Source: Tetrastigma voinierianum (Eukaryota > Streptophyta > Magnoliopsida > Vitales > Vitaceae). Taken from it: a DNA stretch of 64,000 nucleotides. Under the pieces are notes generated by a model. That model was not told the DNA's origin and searched no databases. It worked only from the letters and a program-made list of their open reading frames with translations. Numbering within the stretch: position 1 is the stretch's first letter; the number at the start of each line of letters is the position of its first letter. Below are positions 1-10,860 of this stretch, in pieces. Where the stretch lies: positions 1,488,001-1,552,000 of the forward strand of contig JAEQBH010000193.1 in the NCBI GenBank assembly GCA_016808115.1. Reading direction: 5' to 3'. The position numbers and the translations under genes were made by a program.

Positions 1-37
<37 letters not shown>

Positions 38-247
38 GTTTACAAATATATTTGTTTTCATATCTCTGTTATAAATGTTTAAATGAAAAAGGAAATGTGG
101 TTTTCTTGACTTTAATTATGTTGAAAAAATATGAAATGATTATGGTTTTCATAGTTTTATAAAGCATGATTTATGGTTTCCATATTAAATGAAATGTTTA
201 TGAATATATATATATATATATAGCCGCATATATATATATATATATAT
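1..247. repeat. TA microsatellites
   Basis: Two simple TA-dinucleotide tracts are visible, at 1-33 and about 204-247. The second is broken by a short GCCGCA interruption near 223. The first runs off the window edge, so its full length is unknown. The sequence between them is AT-rich with no coding signal. Confidence 0.95.
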
Positions 248-1390
248 GTTGCCGGAAAATGTTTATGATTGAATTCATGGTTACCATGTTCTGAAGATAA
301 GTTTAAAAGGGAAGGAAGTCGAGCTAAAGTGCTTTAAGCGTGCATGGTACATGGGAAAGGGATGATTTTTAGAGGAATGAAGAGTGATGCATATTGCAGT
401 GCCGTTAGAAAAGTACGAAAAGGTTATAGCATGCGATGTGATTTATTTCAAAGCATTGGTATATAAAAGAAATGCACGATTTATCGGAGGTTCTTTTGGA
501 CCATCGGTGATCGTAAGATTGTTTCATCGGAGGTTCTTTCATGGGCTAACGGTGGTTAACAGTAGGCGGGTTCCATTGGATATGACGGATTCAAAAAGGA
601 AAAGAAAGTAAAGTAAATGTTTATGGAAATGAAATATTTATACAATTGTTTTACACATTGTATTTGACCTATATCTGGAAACATTATTTTAATATGAACT
701 ATGGTCTCATTGAGCTCCTTTAGCTCACCATTTTTTCCAAATGTTTTATATAATGTTTTTAGGGGCAGAGACTAACGAGAAGTTCGAGCATCCTTAGGTA
801 TAGTGACACTTCCGCCTCACGCGATGACCACTTTTTGAAAATGTATAGACCTTTTTATAAATAACCACTTGTGCACCTTTATTTTGTAATGTATATATGT
901 TTTAAAGAAATGAACTACGAGAGCTCTAATCCTCTATGTGGTAGAGGTATGTAGGCGGTTGGGTGTAATCCCTGACTCGAGCTCAATTGTTATAAAAATA
1001 TTGTTTATATTTCTACGGTGTTCAGAAAATGATTTTAAATTTTGATTTGAAATTGCTTGTGGTGGACTTGATGTCCGTAGTTGGATGTGGAGTATTGGGA
1101 GTGTAAAATGTTTTATTATAGGTGTTGTAAAATTGGGAAATGTCCGAAAAAGAGAGGAAACTCTGCCCGATTTTCTATAAAATGTTTAATCGTAATAAAA
1201 GGGTTTAATGTTTTAAAAATAAATAAAAAAATTCCCACCATGTTTAATAAGGTTTTAATGGAAAGTATAACTGCATAAATGGGTTTGCTCCATGGATTCA
1301 TTTTTAAAAAGGGTTTAAAAGAAATGTTTTCTCAAATCAGTAGGAGTGTCGGGAGGGTCCCTCGGGTTAGGAAGAGGAAATCCAGGTTGG
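248..1390 (+). repeat. Unclassified LTR-like AT-rich sequence
   Basis: No convincing coding region is present; the small ORFs lack recognisable domains. The stretch at 700-1000 has a GAGCTCC...AGCTCACC motif, a GGGGCAGAGAC segment, and an AT-rich part containing TTTTGTAATGTATATATG. This layout resembles the promoter/polyadenylation part of plant Ty3/gypsy LTRs. I found neither TG...CA ends nor a target duplication, so family and strand are inferred. It sits immediately left of the En/Spm fragment, and the boundary near 1390 is approximate. Confidence 0.35.
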
Positions 1391-1394
1391 GTCC

Positions 1395-2579
1395 CGTCAT
1401 ATGTTCTTGAAGTTGTGCTTGTACTCTTTGCATTTCCATAATTTTTCCATCAAACTCTTATTTCACTTCTTCTCATGTCTTCCTTTGAACTTCTACCAAC
1501 TTCTCTTCAAATGTTTCAGTTGTTGTTGTAAACTTTTGTTCTGCAACTCTTAGCATCTCTTGGGCATTTTCAAGTTATGCTGATAAAGTAGATCTTGATT
1601 GCCGTACTCACGCTACCAAAGACTAATTTAGGAGTAACACGAATCCATAGTCTCGAATACATCCATGCCTCTCTTGACCCATCACTTGGGCATATATGTC
1701 ATATACAGATATAGATGCTACAGATGATGCGAGAGCGGTGAGAGCGCGGGAAGAAGAAGATATCCCTTTAGGGTTGGGATAATGCTTTGCTGAATTGATC
1801 CTGACATTACAAAAAACAAAAATAATTGTTAGACTTGTACAAATAATTTAGTATGTAGCTATGATTGAAATACAAGTATATAAAATTTAGATACTTCATT
1901 ACCATGATCTTCTTAGAACGATCATCAACAAGCGTCCTATATTTTTTTGTATGTGTTAAGACAAGCATCTCAACTCTATTAGGCTCAGTTTGATCATCCA
2001 TTTGTTGTGCCTATTCTTATAAGTAAAACAATTAAGTTATTTTTTATGAACTATTGATGTACAAGCAAATCTTATTAATAATAAATTTTCTACCTGTTCG
2101 TATCGGATTTAAGCATAACTTTTTGATCTCAATGTATGCTTTATGACTTGCTTTGCCCTATTAGCTTTGTTTTTTTTTTAGAGATATCCTATATCAATTA
2201 AAAAATAGCATATCACCTATATAGCTACTAGAAACATAATAAAAGTTACTAAAAATGAAGTATTAAATTAGATATAACTAATAAATATGATTTTATTTGA
2301 AGATGAGTATGAAAAGATACACTATATGAAAAAAAATCATTATGTTTACCTTTGCCTCAAGTGTGCCCCAAAAGTTAATGAGCCACCTCCATTCATCATC
2401 TGATAAGTGTGGAGGTTTGTGGCACAATCTCTCTTCATCTATATTATAAGGGTCATAATACTTGGCCTTTATCTTATTCTATAACTTCTGAAAAGATTTC
2501 CACAATATGAAATAATGTAGCTCTTGCATGTTTCATTCATTTCATATTTCTCCTATATTTCATGAAAAAGTCATATATA
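1395..2579 (-). pseudogene. En/Spm (CACTA) Transposase_24-type gene, C-terminal part, interrupted
   Basis: Reading the minus strand from right to left gives fragments typical of plant En/Spm Transposase_24 proteins. At about 2370-2480 there is a peptide with YYDPYNIDEERL followed by DDEWRWL. At 1890-1990 comes THTKKYRTLVDDRSKK. At about 1640-1730 comes AQVMGQERHGCIRDYG. This order and wording match the family (DPY...EWRWLV, THTKK..VDERSKE, VMG.ERHGRVRG). The pieces are separated by stops and AT-rich stretches that may be introns or decay. The gene is cut at 2579 by insertion of element A and resumes at 27046. Such proteins accompany CACTA DNA transposons; I saw no CACTA termini here. Confidence 0.75.
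2575..2579. other. Target-site duplication of element A, left copy (ATATA)
   Basis: ATATA directly precedes the TGTAAC terminus of the left LTR. The same five bases follow the TTTACA terminus of the right LTR at 27041-27045. Five bases is the normal duplication for Ty3/gypsy integration. The AT-rich context gives some risk of chance matching, but both LTR ends were placed independently. Confidence 0.75.
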
Positions 2580-4921
2580 TGTAACGCCCCAAATAACCCC
2601 TGGGACGTCATTACATACTAACCACCATTTAAACTATGAGAGCACTAATAAAATCCATAAATAACTAGGGGTCCTTAATTTGACAAAATTTGGGCAGAGT
2701 CTCCTTTGTTCGGTGGGCTCTACCCAAAACACAACCTTTGCAATTCTAATACATCAACCACCTTGAGCCCATTTATCCATAAAATATTTAAAACATTATC
2801 AAAGATTTCCATTCAGGTATCTCACATTACCCACAGTAACCTTCCAAAAGAATAAGCCAAGCCATGACCACAATATCATCTTTTGTACATCTTCAAAACT
2901 GGATATTCGATCCAGAAAATTACAAAAAAAATAATAAATTAGGCCAAAATCAAGCCTTCTTCTTCACTACCTTGGCCTCAGCTGAGTTCCTTCACTTGAG
3001 GGACCTCGGAATCTAACTTTCCTTCAAGCGGGGCCTCCTGATACCCCACGGGTTCTCGGCTCCTACCACCTCCTCAAAGCTAAAAATGAAAAGGAATGTA
3101 AGTAGGGCTGGGGGGTGGGTGAAGGGTGGCGTAAAGCTGCGTAGCCATCCTCCCAAACTCGACAAAGGTTTAGAAAGTGAAAAAGCGATTGGGTCTCATT
3201 TTTTTATAACATATCATAGATGTACCATTTTGCAAAAAACAATGACATTGCAAATAGATCTCAAGTTTATATGAAAACACCTAAGTAAATGTATACTCAA
3301 GCAACGTGTAAACATAATTATAAATAGTTTCACCGAATACCATTTCCAACCGTTATTTTTGGCAAGTGGCATACTAAACAATAACCTCCACCCTTATCGC
3401 GTTATTTTTTGTTTCTCAAGCATCCTTCTTTAGGAACCTCGAGATAAAATGACACCCTTATAAATAAACCTCTCACTCTTCATAGTAGTATTTCTCAAAG
3501 CATCCTTACTATGAACCTCTTGGAATATTAGAGCATCCTTATGAGGAACCTCTTATCACACCCGATTCTCGGTTCGGCCAGTGGCGGATCACGTGAGACA
3601 GGTTGCAGGCACTTCTGGACCTGTGATTCCCAGTCGCTTGCTGCATTTGAGTTGATCAGGAATCGGCAGGAATTTGTATCTAAATTTCCTCCTATTGTAA
3701 GTAGTCAAGCTCTTCTTGATGCTCCGCGCGGTTGGGTCGAATTACGGGGATGGGTTTTAGGTGCTTACAAATGACTTGTATAATGATTCAAAATGGTGGG
3801 GCTTTCATTTGGATTTTCGGATTTGCATTAAAGTGTGGTTGTTGTTGTCACTAAGCTAGCGAAAGCGATTTAAAATAAGATGTGGAAAGAAGACCTTGAA
3901 GTCTTAGATTCGCTAGTTTTGGTGTGATGGGGGTTATCTGGGTGTCCTCGGGTTATTTCCTTGCATTAGGGCAAATGGCATATAGTGCGTTTCCAAAAAC
4001 CGGATCTTTGTTTAACTTTAAAAACCAACCCTTAGTAACATTCCCTATTGAACCATAGCATTTTACTAAGCATTTAATGTTTATTGATTAGTAAAGCATT
4101 AACCTACTTCGAGTGGCTCGTAAATGACATCTAATGGATGTCGAGTGTATCTACCATTAAGAATGCATGAACCTAAAGCATGCAAGTATTGACCAAAGAA
4201 ATACATTAAATAGCATTTTAAACTCAGTTTGGAAAGTTTGAAACACAAATACATGATACTTGCTTCATGAACAGAGGAACACTGCGAGCCAAAATCAACT
4301 GACCTAGCGACCCTCATGTTCCAATGTTTTGAGGCTTAGCGAACATCCTTTGAGTTGTCATCCTCAAAGGGTGTGTTTGGCGAAAGCTCCCTAAAAGAAA
4401 AATGAGAGAAAAGAGGAGAAGAGAAAAGAGAAGAAAAATAGGAACCAAAGCAGAGTGTATGTAAAATTTGCTGAGTGAATAAAGTTAGGTTACAAAATGT
4501 AGTGGAAATCCTCCCGAGCTTCCAATGAGGTTTAGAAAAGTATGAAAAAGCAGATCGAGTCTCATTTTTTTATAAACATATCACATAGATGTACCATTTT
4601 GCAAAAAACAATGACATGCAAATAGATCTCAAGTTTATATAGAAACACCTAAGTAAATGTATACTCGAGCAACGTGTAGCTTATAATTATAAATAGTTTC
4701 ACGAGCCACCATTTCAACCGTTATTTTGGCAAGTGGCATACTAATGATAACCTCCACCCTTATCGCGTTATTTTTTGTTTCTCAAGCATCCTTACTGGGA
4801 ACCTCTCGAGATAAAATGAGCACCCTTGTAATAAACCTCTCACTCTTCATAGTAGTATTTCTCAAGCATCCTTACTATGAACCTCTTAAGAATATTTAGA
4901 GCATCCTTATAAGGAACCTCT
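2580..4921 (-). repeat. Element A 3' LTR, distal part (interrupted)
   Basis: It begins TGTAACGCCCC and matches 24486-25425 segment by segment: the 'cattacatactaaccacc' segment, 'ccttcttcttcactacc' and 'catccttac..ggaacctct' are all shared. The match breaks at 4921, where element C is inserted, and resumes at 18316. Bases 3554-4500 inside this interval are not A LTR; they are the duplicated C/B junction described separately. There is no coding content. Confidence 0.85.
4917..4921. other. Target-site duplication of element C, left copy (CCTCT)
   Basis: CCTCT lies directly before the TGTCACACCCC terminus of element C. It recurs at 18316-18320 directly after the GGGGTGTTACA terminus. The other LTR of element A has a single CCTCT at the homologous unoccupied site (25421-25425), which confirms the insertion point. 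Confidence 0.88.
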
Positions 4922-4983
4922 TGTCACACCCCGATTCTCGGTTCGACCCGAATGGCGGATCTGAACCGAGTTCGGGGCGCGAG

Positions 4984-4988
4984 ACTCT
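4984..4988. other. Target-site duplication of element B, left copy (ACTCT)
   Basis: ACTCT precedes the left terminus of element B (TGATTAGTG at 4989) and recurs at 14247-14251 after its right terminus. The uninterrupted C-family solo LTR has one ACTCT at the matching position (49070-49074). Confidence 0.72.
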
Positions 4989-5843
4989 TGATTAGTGCCA
5001 CAGTAGGGTGATCCGGAATCAACAAAATTTGTATCCTAAATTTCCTCCTATTGTCGTAGTCAAGCTACTGCAGTATAGCGGTTCTAGGGTCGAACACAGG
5101 GATGGGTTTTCGTCTTACAAATGACTTGTATAATGATTCAAAATGGTGAGGCTTTCATTTGGATTTTCGGATTTGCTTTAAAAAGTGTGGTTATTTATTT
5201 GTCAAAGCTATTTGCGATTTAAAATAAGATGTGGAAAGAAGACCTTGAAGTCTTGGGTCACTAGTTTGGTGTGATGGGGTTATACAGGTGTCCTCGGGTT
5301 ATTTCCTTGCATTAGGGCAAATGACATATAGTCGTTTCCAAAACCGGATCTTTGTTTAACTTTAAAAACCAACCCTTAGTAACATTCCTATTTGAACCAT
5401 AGCATTTACTAAGCATTTTAATGTTTGACGATTGAAAATAAAGCATTAACTTGCTCGGTGGCTCGTAAATGATGACATCTAATGGATGTGATGTATACAC
5501 CATAAAGAATGAACCCTAAAGCATGCCAGTATTGACGAAAGAAATACATTAAAATAGCATTTAAACCTAGTTTTGAAAAGTTTGAAACACAAATCTGAGT
5601 ACTTGCTTCCTTGAAAACAGAACACACGCAAACAAAATCAACCAACCTAGCAACCCTCATCTTCAATGTTTTGAGAGCAGCCGTATCCTTTGAGTTGTCA
5701 TCCCCTCAAAGGAGTGTAATTTGACAGCCCCTAGAAAATGAGAGAAAGAGGAGAGAGAAGAGAGAAAATGGGAACCAAAACAGGGGCTGTATGTAAAGCT
5801 GCTTGAATTGAATAGTTAGGTTACAAAATGTCCATAACATGGC

Positions 5844-5851
5844 TTTATATA
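5844..5851 (-). promoter_or_regulatory. TATA-like box in element B 3' LTR
   Basis: On the minus strand the sequence reads TATATAAA inside a GGGGC...GCCATG context. In the other B LTR the matching place (about 13683) has lost the full motif. Placement within the LTR fits an LTR promoter; activity is not shown. Confidence 0.45.
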
Positions 5852-5957
5852 GCCCCACAAACATGCGAAAATACCAAACTAACCTAAATAATATGATTGC
5901 ATTGAAGGAAAAAGAGGAATTAAACAAAACGGAGTCATTTGGATCACGCAGCGGGAA

Positions 5958-6237
5958 GCGAAATTTTCGCTGGCGAGTGATTTCGATATGATAGCGAAAA
6001 TTCGCTATCATAACGAAATTTCGCTATGATAGCGAAAATTCAGCTATAGAGAAAATTGAAATTTTCGCTATGGTTGTAATTTTCGCTATGATAGCGAAAA
6101 TTTCACTATGATAGCTAAATTTCGCTATCATAGCGAAAATTTGGCTATAGCGAAAATTTCGTTATGATTGCGAAAATTTCGCTATCATAGCAAAATTTTC
6201 GCTATCATTGTGAAATTTTCGCTATGCCATAGCGAAA
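5958..6237. repeat. Array of TTCGCTAT-N-ATAGCGAA near-palindromes
   Basis: The 17-bp unit TTCGCTATCATAGCGAA, or its complement, recurs about ten times in about 280 bp, with variants. Each unit has 8-bp arms around one central base, so each could form a small hairpin or a symmetric protein site. The 5' LTR of B has a decayed version at about 13815-13960. Confidence 0.85.
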
Positions 6238-6551
6238 TTGCCAATCTTCTATGCTGCCTCTTGCATCCTCCATTTGCATTTCTATATCTTCGGCTTGCTA
6301 TTTCTTTTCCCGGGCTTGATGAGAATCGATGAGAATTCATACGAACTTCGTATGTCCGGCACAATTTCAATACCAGCTTGATATGATGGTGGAAGTTCTG
6401 AAACTGCAAAACTACCAAAAACAACCTCGAAACAAAATCGTGTACTAATCGGACTGCGCATGTCAATGACAATTAATATGATTAGTGGCAAAAGCACTCA
6501 AAACCTATCTTAAATAAAACTCGAAATAGCACTTTTTGGAGTGCCCAATCA

Positions 6552-6562
6552 CCCCTAAATAG
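6552..6562 (-). other. Polypurine tract of element B
   Basis: On the minus strand the sequence just before the LTR start reads TATTTAGGGG. A G-rich stretch abutting the TG terminus is the expected plus-strand primer position. The stretch further right (6563-6620) holds the usual AT-rich pre-tract sequence. Confidence 0.55.
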
Positions 6563-7903
6563 ACACATTGCTAGTCCCTTAGCAATGCTAAAAATAATAA
6601 TGAATTATACAGGCTATGCTTTGCAAAAGGTATTTCTATTCAAAAGTGTGTGTACAAGTGAGGCTTTACGCCCTGGGTATAGAAAAGTCGGACTCTATAC
6701 AAAAACTACGACATATGAGAGAGCAGTGCCGTATAGGAGCAGAGTTCGGGGCTGCATCGATTCAAGTGGCTGAACTTCCACCGTCTAAGTGTTTTAAGGT
6801 AACGTTGAACCAATAAGTTGCTAAGCTATTCCCTCCCCCAGCAAGCTCTTGCCATGACCTTAAGCGATGACCAACACAAAAATAGATTCAGTTACACTCT
6901 TATTTCTCTTATTTGTGTGCTAGGGTGCAATGTTAAAAACTCGACTTCACCAAAGTACGTATGCTGGGGTCCACCGATGACTCCCAACCAGGTGAGTTTA
7001 GGGCATCAAGTCAAAGGATCGGTCGACCACTAACTCTTAATACCAGGACTTGAATAGTTTTGAAATTTGACTCCTATGACTCGCTAAACTACACCCGTCC
7101 ACTAGTGTGAACTGCGACCAGACTCCCCCAACCGGTGAAGGTTTTTAGGCACCGGGCTTTAAAGGCTTTGCCAAATACCCTCGGATTTGTGTTCGAGGTT
7201 TCAAGGTAAGTCACGACTTTCTATTCTCTTTTCTTTATAACACTTTTCTTTCTTTTCATTTGGAAGACTTCATTGGTCTTCATTTGTGGAGTAACATAAA
7301 CCTGGGTAGTCAACGAATCCTAAGGCCGGTTTGCAAAGTAAAAGAATTATCACGGCTATAACCTATTGATGAAAAGCTGATGTGCCTTTGTGTGTGATTA
7401 AGCTAAAAGCCCGGATGAATGGAAGTTGAACTTTGGAATTTCAATTGACCAAAAACTTAATCATGCATGGAACTATTCTTGCATTATGGTAGCATACAAT
7501 GCTTCAATATTTCAAGCCAAGGTAAGAGCATAAACATAAAAATATAGGCGCAAAAATTGGTTTGCAAAAGTGTAGAAAAAAATGCAAATACTACTATAAA
7601 GCTTTTGATATAACCAAAGTGGCTAGTCTGAAGCAACATAGCCCCTAAACACAACAAAAAAGATCCTTTACTTTACTATTGACTAATACATACATCTAAA
7701 CAATCCTATACAAAATAAAGTAGGCAGATTAATAAGCTAATAAAACAAATATGATAGAAGACACTTCCAACTCTAACTTTTCCCCCCAACCAAAGTATAA
7801 CCATGTCTCCACTAGGTAAGGATCGGAAAGCTAGAGAAGAGAGTGAGACCACCTCACTCTCGTGGTGAATTCAACCAAACGTCGGTGGATCTAAAACGCT
7901 ACG
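6563..7903 (-). other. Element B non-coding 3' internal region
   Basis: I see no coding domain here; the small ORFs on both strands lack motifs. A segment near 7120-7190, read on the minus strand, resembles the 3' internal region of element F near 63870-63920 (accession-like wording 'aacacct..gta..ctaa..ccaactggt'). This supports its identity as the region between the last ORF and the 3' LTR of an Athila-like element. Confidence 0.5.
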
Positions 7904-9186
7904 GTGGCTCAACCACATATCAAAGAGGGTGCGAGGAAATGGATACGGCAGGAGGCGGATCACAGTGTGGGTTGTAGAAGGCTGCAATCCTTATTTATTT
8001 GGCCCGGAAGGAGATCGAGGTGGCTTCGTAATCCCAGAAGCATGGCAGAGTTAGCGAGGGAGGCGACCTCGGCTCGGGCCATCTGCTCGGCAGTGATGCT
8101 GAGTAGTAGAAGTGCAGATAGGATCCATAACGATGGAATGCTCCTAGGGCGGGGATATGCTCTGGTAGCCCACACGATGTGGAGGATAGGCCCGGCGATC
8201 TCGGGAGGGGAGGTTTGGAGCGATAGGAGGTGGAGCTTGGAGGGGATGAATATGGGCGGGTCCTCTCCACCTCACCTGCGGAGCAGTTTGCTCACCCCTC
8301 GGAGTCCTCTGCAACATCATCCATTTGCCTCCTCTGTTCTTTGGCAGAAGAATGGAGAGTGGCATATATAAAGACCGCTCAATGGATAAAACACGAGGGG
8401 GCGGCTGCAAGCTGTGCGTGGCTCCTCGAGAATCCCGGATGCTCCCCAAGACCTGGCCTAAGTAGCCTCTGACATCACGGGAAGCCTGCGCAGAGGCAGG
8501 TCCTTCACGGTGGACTTTTCTCCTCACTCAAAGTCTTAACTTAATGCGGTCATGACCGAGCTCGAAGGGTGGGCAGAATCCTCGGATATCACGTACGGGA
8601 GCCTCGAGTATGGCTCCTACGGCTGTGCATAATCTTTGAAGTGGGGAATAAGTTGGTCAGGATGCGTGGTCCACGAGGTGTATCTGCTTGAAGATCTTGC
8701 GGCGGAAGAGTATAGGCTAACCGTGGTATCTCTAGCGAAGGCGAACCATCTCTCTACGTGATGGCTGAGCCACCGCCCAGATGGAGTGCGTAGGTCGCCG
8801 GAACTGCGGCGGGCCCAAGCGTTTATGTGTATCTCTTTGCTCGGGTACCCCGGGCGGCAGGCCGATCTTGAGACGGATCTCCATGGCGTGACTAGTGTCT
8901 GGATGTCATATTGATAAATAAAGCACCACCCGAGGATAGAAAAATGCCTCGGAGTCTGTGGATGGCGGCGGTGAATATCGGCCCAGATCAGCCGCGTAGA
9001 ATCTGAATCGGTCTGTGTCAATGCAGTGGTAGTATGACTCCATATGGAGATCTCGAGCCACGAATTGACTTTCCACGGGATCGAATCGCGGCCCTAAACA
9101 TGGGCGCTGATCCTGAGTCGAGGGGGGGAGAGAGAGAGAGGGGGAGAGAGGGGGGGGGGGGGGAGGAGAGAGGGGAGGGGGGGGGA

Positions 9187-9283
<97 letters not shown>

Positions 9284-10021
9284 GGGGGGGGGGGAGAGAG
9301 AGAGAGAGGGGGGGTAGCGACGAACTGCGATTGGCTAGAGGAGCGGCAGGCTCTGGCTGGGCCAGCGAGAAGAGTCACCCGGGCTGATGTACGGGCGCAG
9401 GCGGGGCCTGTGTGGTCTCGGATGCTCGGGAGAAGAAATTTGAGTCTACACAGGTGTCTCGCTGGATGGGGGCTCGGGCTTTGACTATCCTGTGAAAGCA
9501 GAAGCGGGGCTAATGCGGGCGGATGTCTCTGTGGCACAGTGCGGAAGTGAGTGGTTCTTTGACCTTGGATGTGCTGCACCGTCTCTCTCGAAGTCTTGAA
9601 GCGGACCCTAGGCTGTAACGATGGGCTCGCGTGGAGTACAAACCATGGGCTGAGGAGACTCGGGCCGCGTGTGGCGAGGCTTGTGAGGGCGTAGTGCGGG
9701 AGGCTGTAGCTTTGTGGTGCGCTCGACCGAAGGACTCCGGTGCGCGGGGCGTGCGGGCCGGGGCGGCGGCGCTGGCCCGGGGTGGGGCGGCTCGGAGGCC
9801 GTGTGCGAGATGTGGCTCACAGTTTCTTGGGGCTCGGCTGGGCGGCGCGGTGAGCGGGGCTGAGGCTTGAGGCCCGAATCTTGGGTCTGCGCGACCAGAG
9901 AGGCCAAAATGAGAAGGGGAGATGCGAGGAGGTATTCGACTGGGAGTGATTGGAAATGGAGGAGGGGGAGGAGAAGTGGGGAGTGTGGTTGCTTAACTTT
10001 TATATGGAGTGTTTTGGGCAA
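7904..10021 (-). pseudogene. Element B GC-rich degraded ORF block (post-protease position)
   Basis: This 2.1 kb block is far richer in G+C than its surroundings. It has several minus-strand ORFs, at 9608-10021 (137 aa, rich in proline, serine and arginine), 9094-9579 and 8617-9021 (134 aa). I do not recognise a domain with confidence. By position it would correspond to the extra post-pol ORF that some Athila-like elements carry, as element F does at 61437-62690; this is inference from order. The long proline run in the 9094-9579 frame is simply the G homopolymer read on the other strand. No RT or integrase motif is visible. Confidence 0.4.
9119..9316. repeat. G-rich purine tract with a 94-nt pure G run
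   Basis: Bases 9189-9282 are uninterrupted G, flanked by mixed G/A tracts on both sides. Such a run could fold into G-quadruplex structures. It could equally be a sequencing or assembly artefact, since long poly-G is a known failure product of two-colour sequencing chemistry. Confidence 0.9.
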
Positions 10022-10599
10022 GGTCCTTGGCAGCTAGAAAGGCGCGGGGAATAAATTTCGCTATTGTGAAATTTATGCATGTACCAAACTTCATCTGCAA
10101 AATAACAACAAAATTTAATTTAGATAAATTTAAAATAAAATAAGATAAAATAAAATAAATAAAATTTTAGCTGAACACTTAAAATTTTTTTTTTAATTAA
10201 AAAAACTAAAATAAAGAAAATTAATAAAAATAAAATAAGCGAAAATTGTGGAATTAAGCTAAAGTCAAAAATTTTTGAGCTGTGGTTGGTCTGCTGAGTG
10301 GAGACAAGCCAGCTCATTTATGATTTATTCATGGAGATCCAAGGAGGAGGAGCTCCTTGCGCTGCGATAATATGCGTAGTTGCCTTAAGTGCCAAGCTCC
10401 TTTGTGTTGGAGCTTAACTCACTTGGTGATGGGAGATCTGTTGGCTCTACAGCTGGTGAGTGATGTAGTCAATTCTCCATCAATTGCTTCACTTTCTTCT
10501 GTTCTGCACGGTTTTGTGAGCACTTGGTTTCCCTGCACAGACCAATCAAGCTAGCTTCATCTAATTCTATGCGAAACCTTAATCCTCATTGGCTTATGC
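10022..10599 (-). other. Element B AT-rich spacer at the presumed pol deletion
   Basis: This stretch joins the protease-linker remnant to the GC-rich ORF block. Bases 10110-10260 are a run of AAAATA-type repeats. RT, RNase H and integrase would normally lie here and occupy about 3 kb; none of their motifs are present in either orientation. Confidence 0.5.
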
Positions 10600-10860
10600 T
10601 TGTTGCTCGAGATGAAAAATGAGAGCTCAGTGTCATGTGCAAATGTGGGCTACATGACTCCATTCAGGCAATTGATTATCGCATTGGAAGTGGCAATGGC
10701 CCGGGATGATTGGCACATGATTAGGCCCAACTACGATCAGTTCGGTATCGAGCACTACAAAATCCACTGGATAGTAGAATTTGTCCACCTTTACCAAAAC
10801 ATCCTCAACTATTTCGCCAAGATTTTCTTGATCGTCATTAACAGGATAGAGTGATGTTGG
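10600..10860 (-). pseudogene. Element B protease-RT linker remnant
   Basis: The minus strand encodes EDVLVKVDKFYYPVDFVVLD, followed in other frames by an ATSNAIINC-like piece. Element E has the same block at 45474-45640 (VDKFYYLVDFIVLD ... ATSNTIINC), just after its protease site. In Athila-type polyproteins this block lies between the aspartic protease and RT. The frame is broken, and the protease active-site motif itself was not found upstream. Confidence 0.7.

Larger units (their letters stand above)
3147..5831. repeat. Tandem duplication (~1.35 kb) spanning the A-LTR / C / B junctions
   Basis: Copy 1 (about 3147-4500) and copy 2 (about 4508-5831) share the same order. First comes A-LTR sequence starting 'atcctccc', then the C terminus (TATCACACCCGATTCTCGG at 3554 versus TGTCACACCCCGATTCTCGG at 4922), then the B LTR up to GTTAGGTTACAAAATG. 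Left of copy 1 the sequence continues as A LTR; right of copy 2 it continues as B LTR. This is what a direct tandem duplication of an already nested structure would give. The copies differ by many substitutions and small indels, and copy 1 is scrambled near 3600-3680. Confidence 0.8.
4989..6551 (-). repeat. Element B 3' LTR
   Basis: This 1,563 bp LTR matches 12842-14246. On the minus strand it starts TGATTGGGCAC and ends CACTAATCA. A TATA-like box (TATATAAA on the minus strand, 5844-5851) lies in the same relative place as one in the LTR of element E. Near its minus-strand 5' half it carries an array of short near-palindromes (5958-6237). There is no coding region. Confidence 0.83.

Noticed and set aside
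4922..6551. A single 1.6 kb LTR starting TGTCACACCCC and ending near 6551
   Set aside because: The first 67 bp match the C-family solo LTR, while the rest matches, in reverse complement, the LTR of an Athila-like element. A 5-bp duplication at 4984-4988 and 14247-14251 separates them, so it is a nested insertion.
9034..9387. 117-aa plus-strand ORF with a glycine run, and the opposite-strand proline-rich frame
   Set aside because: Both are products of the G homopolymer; any frame through it stays open. No domain on either side.
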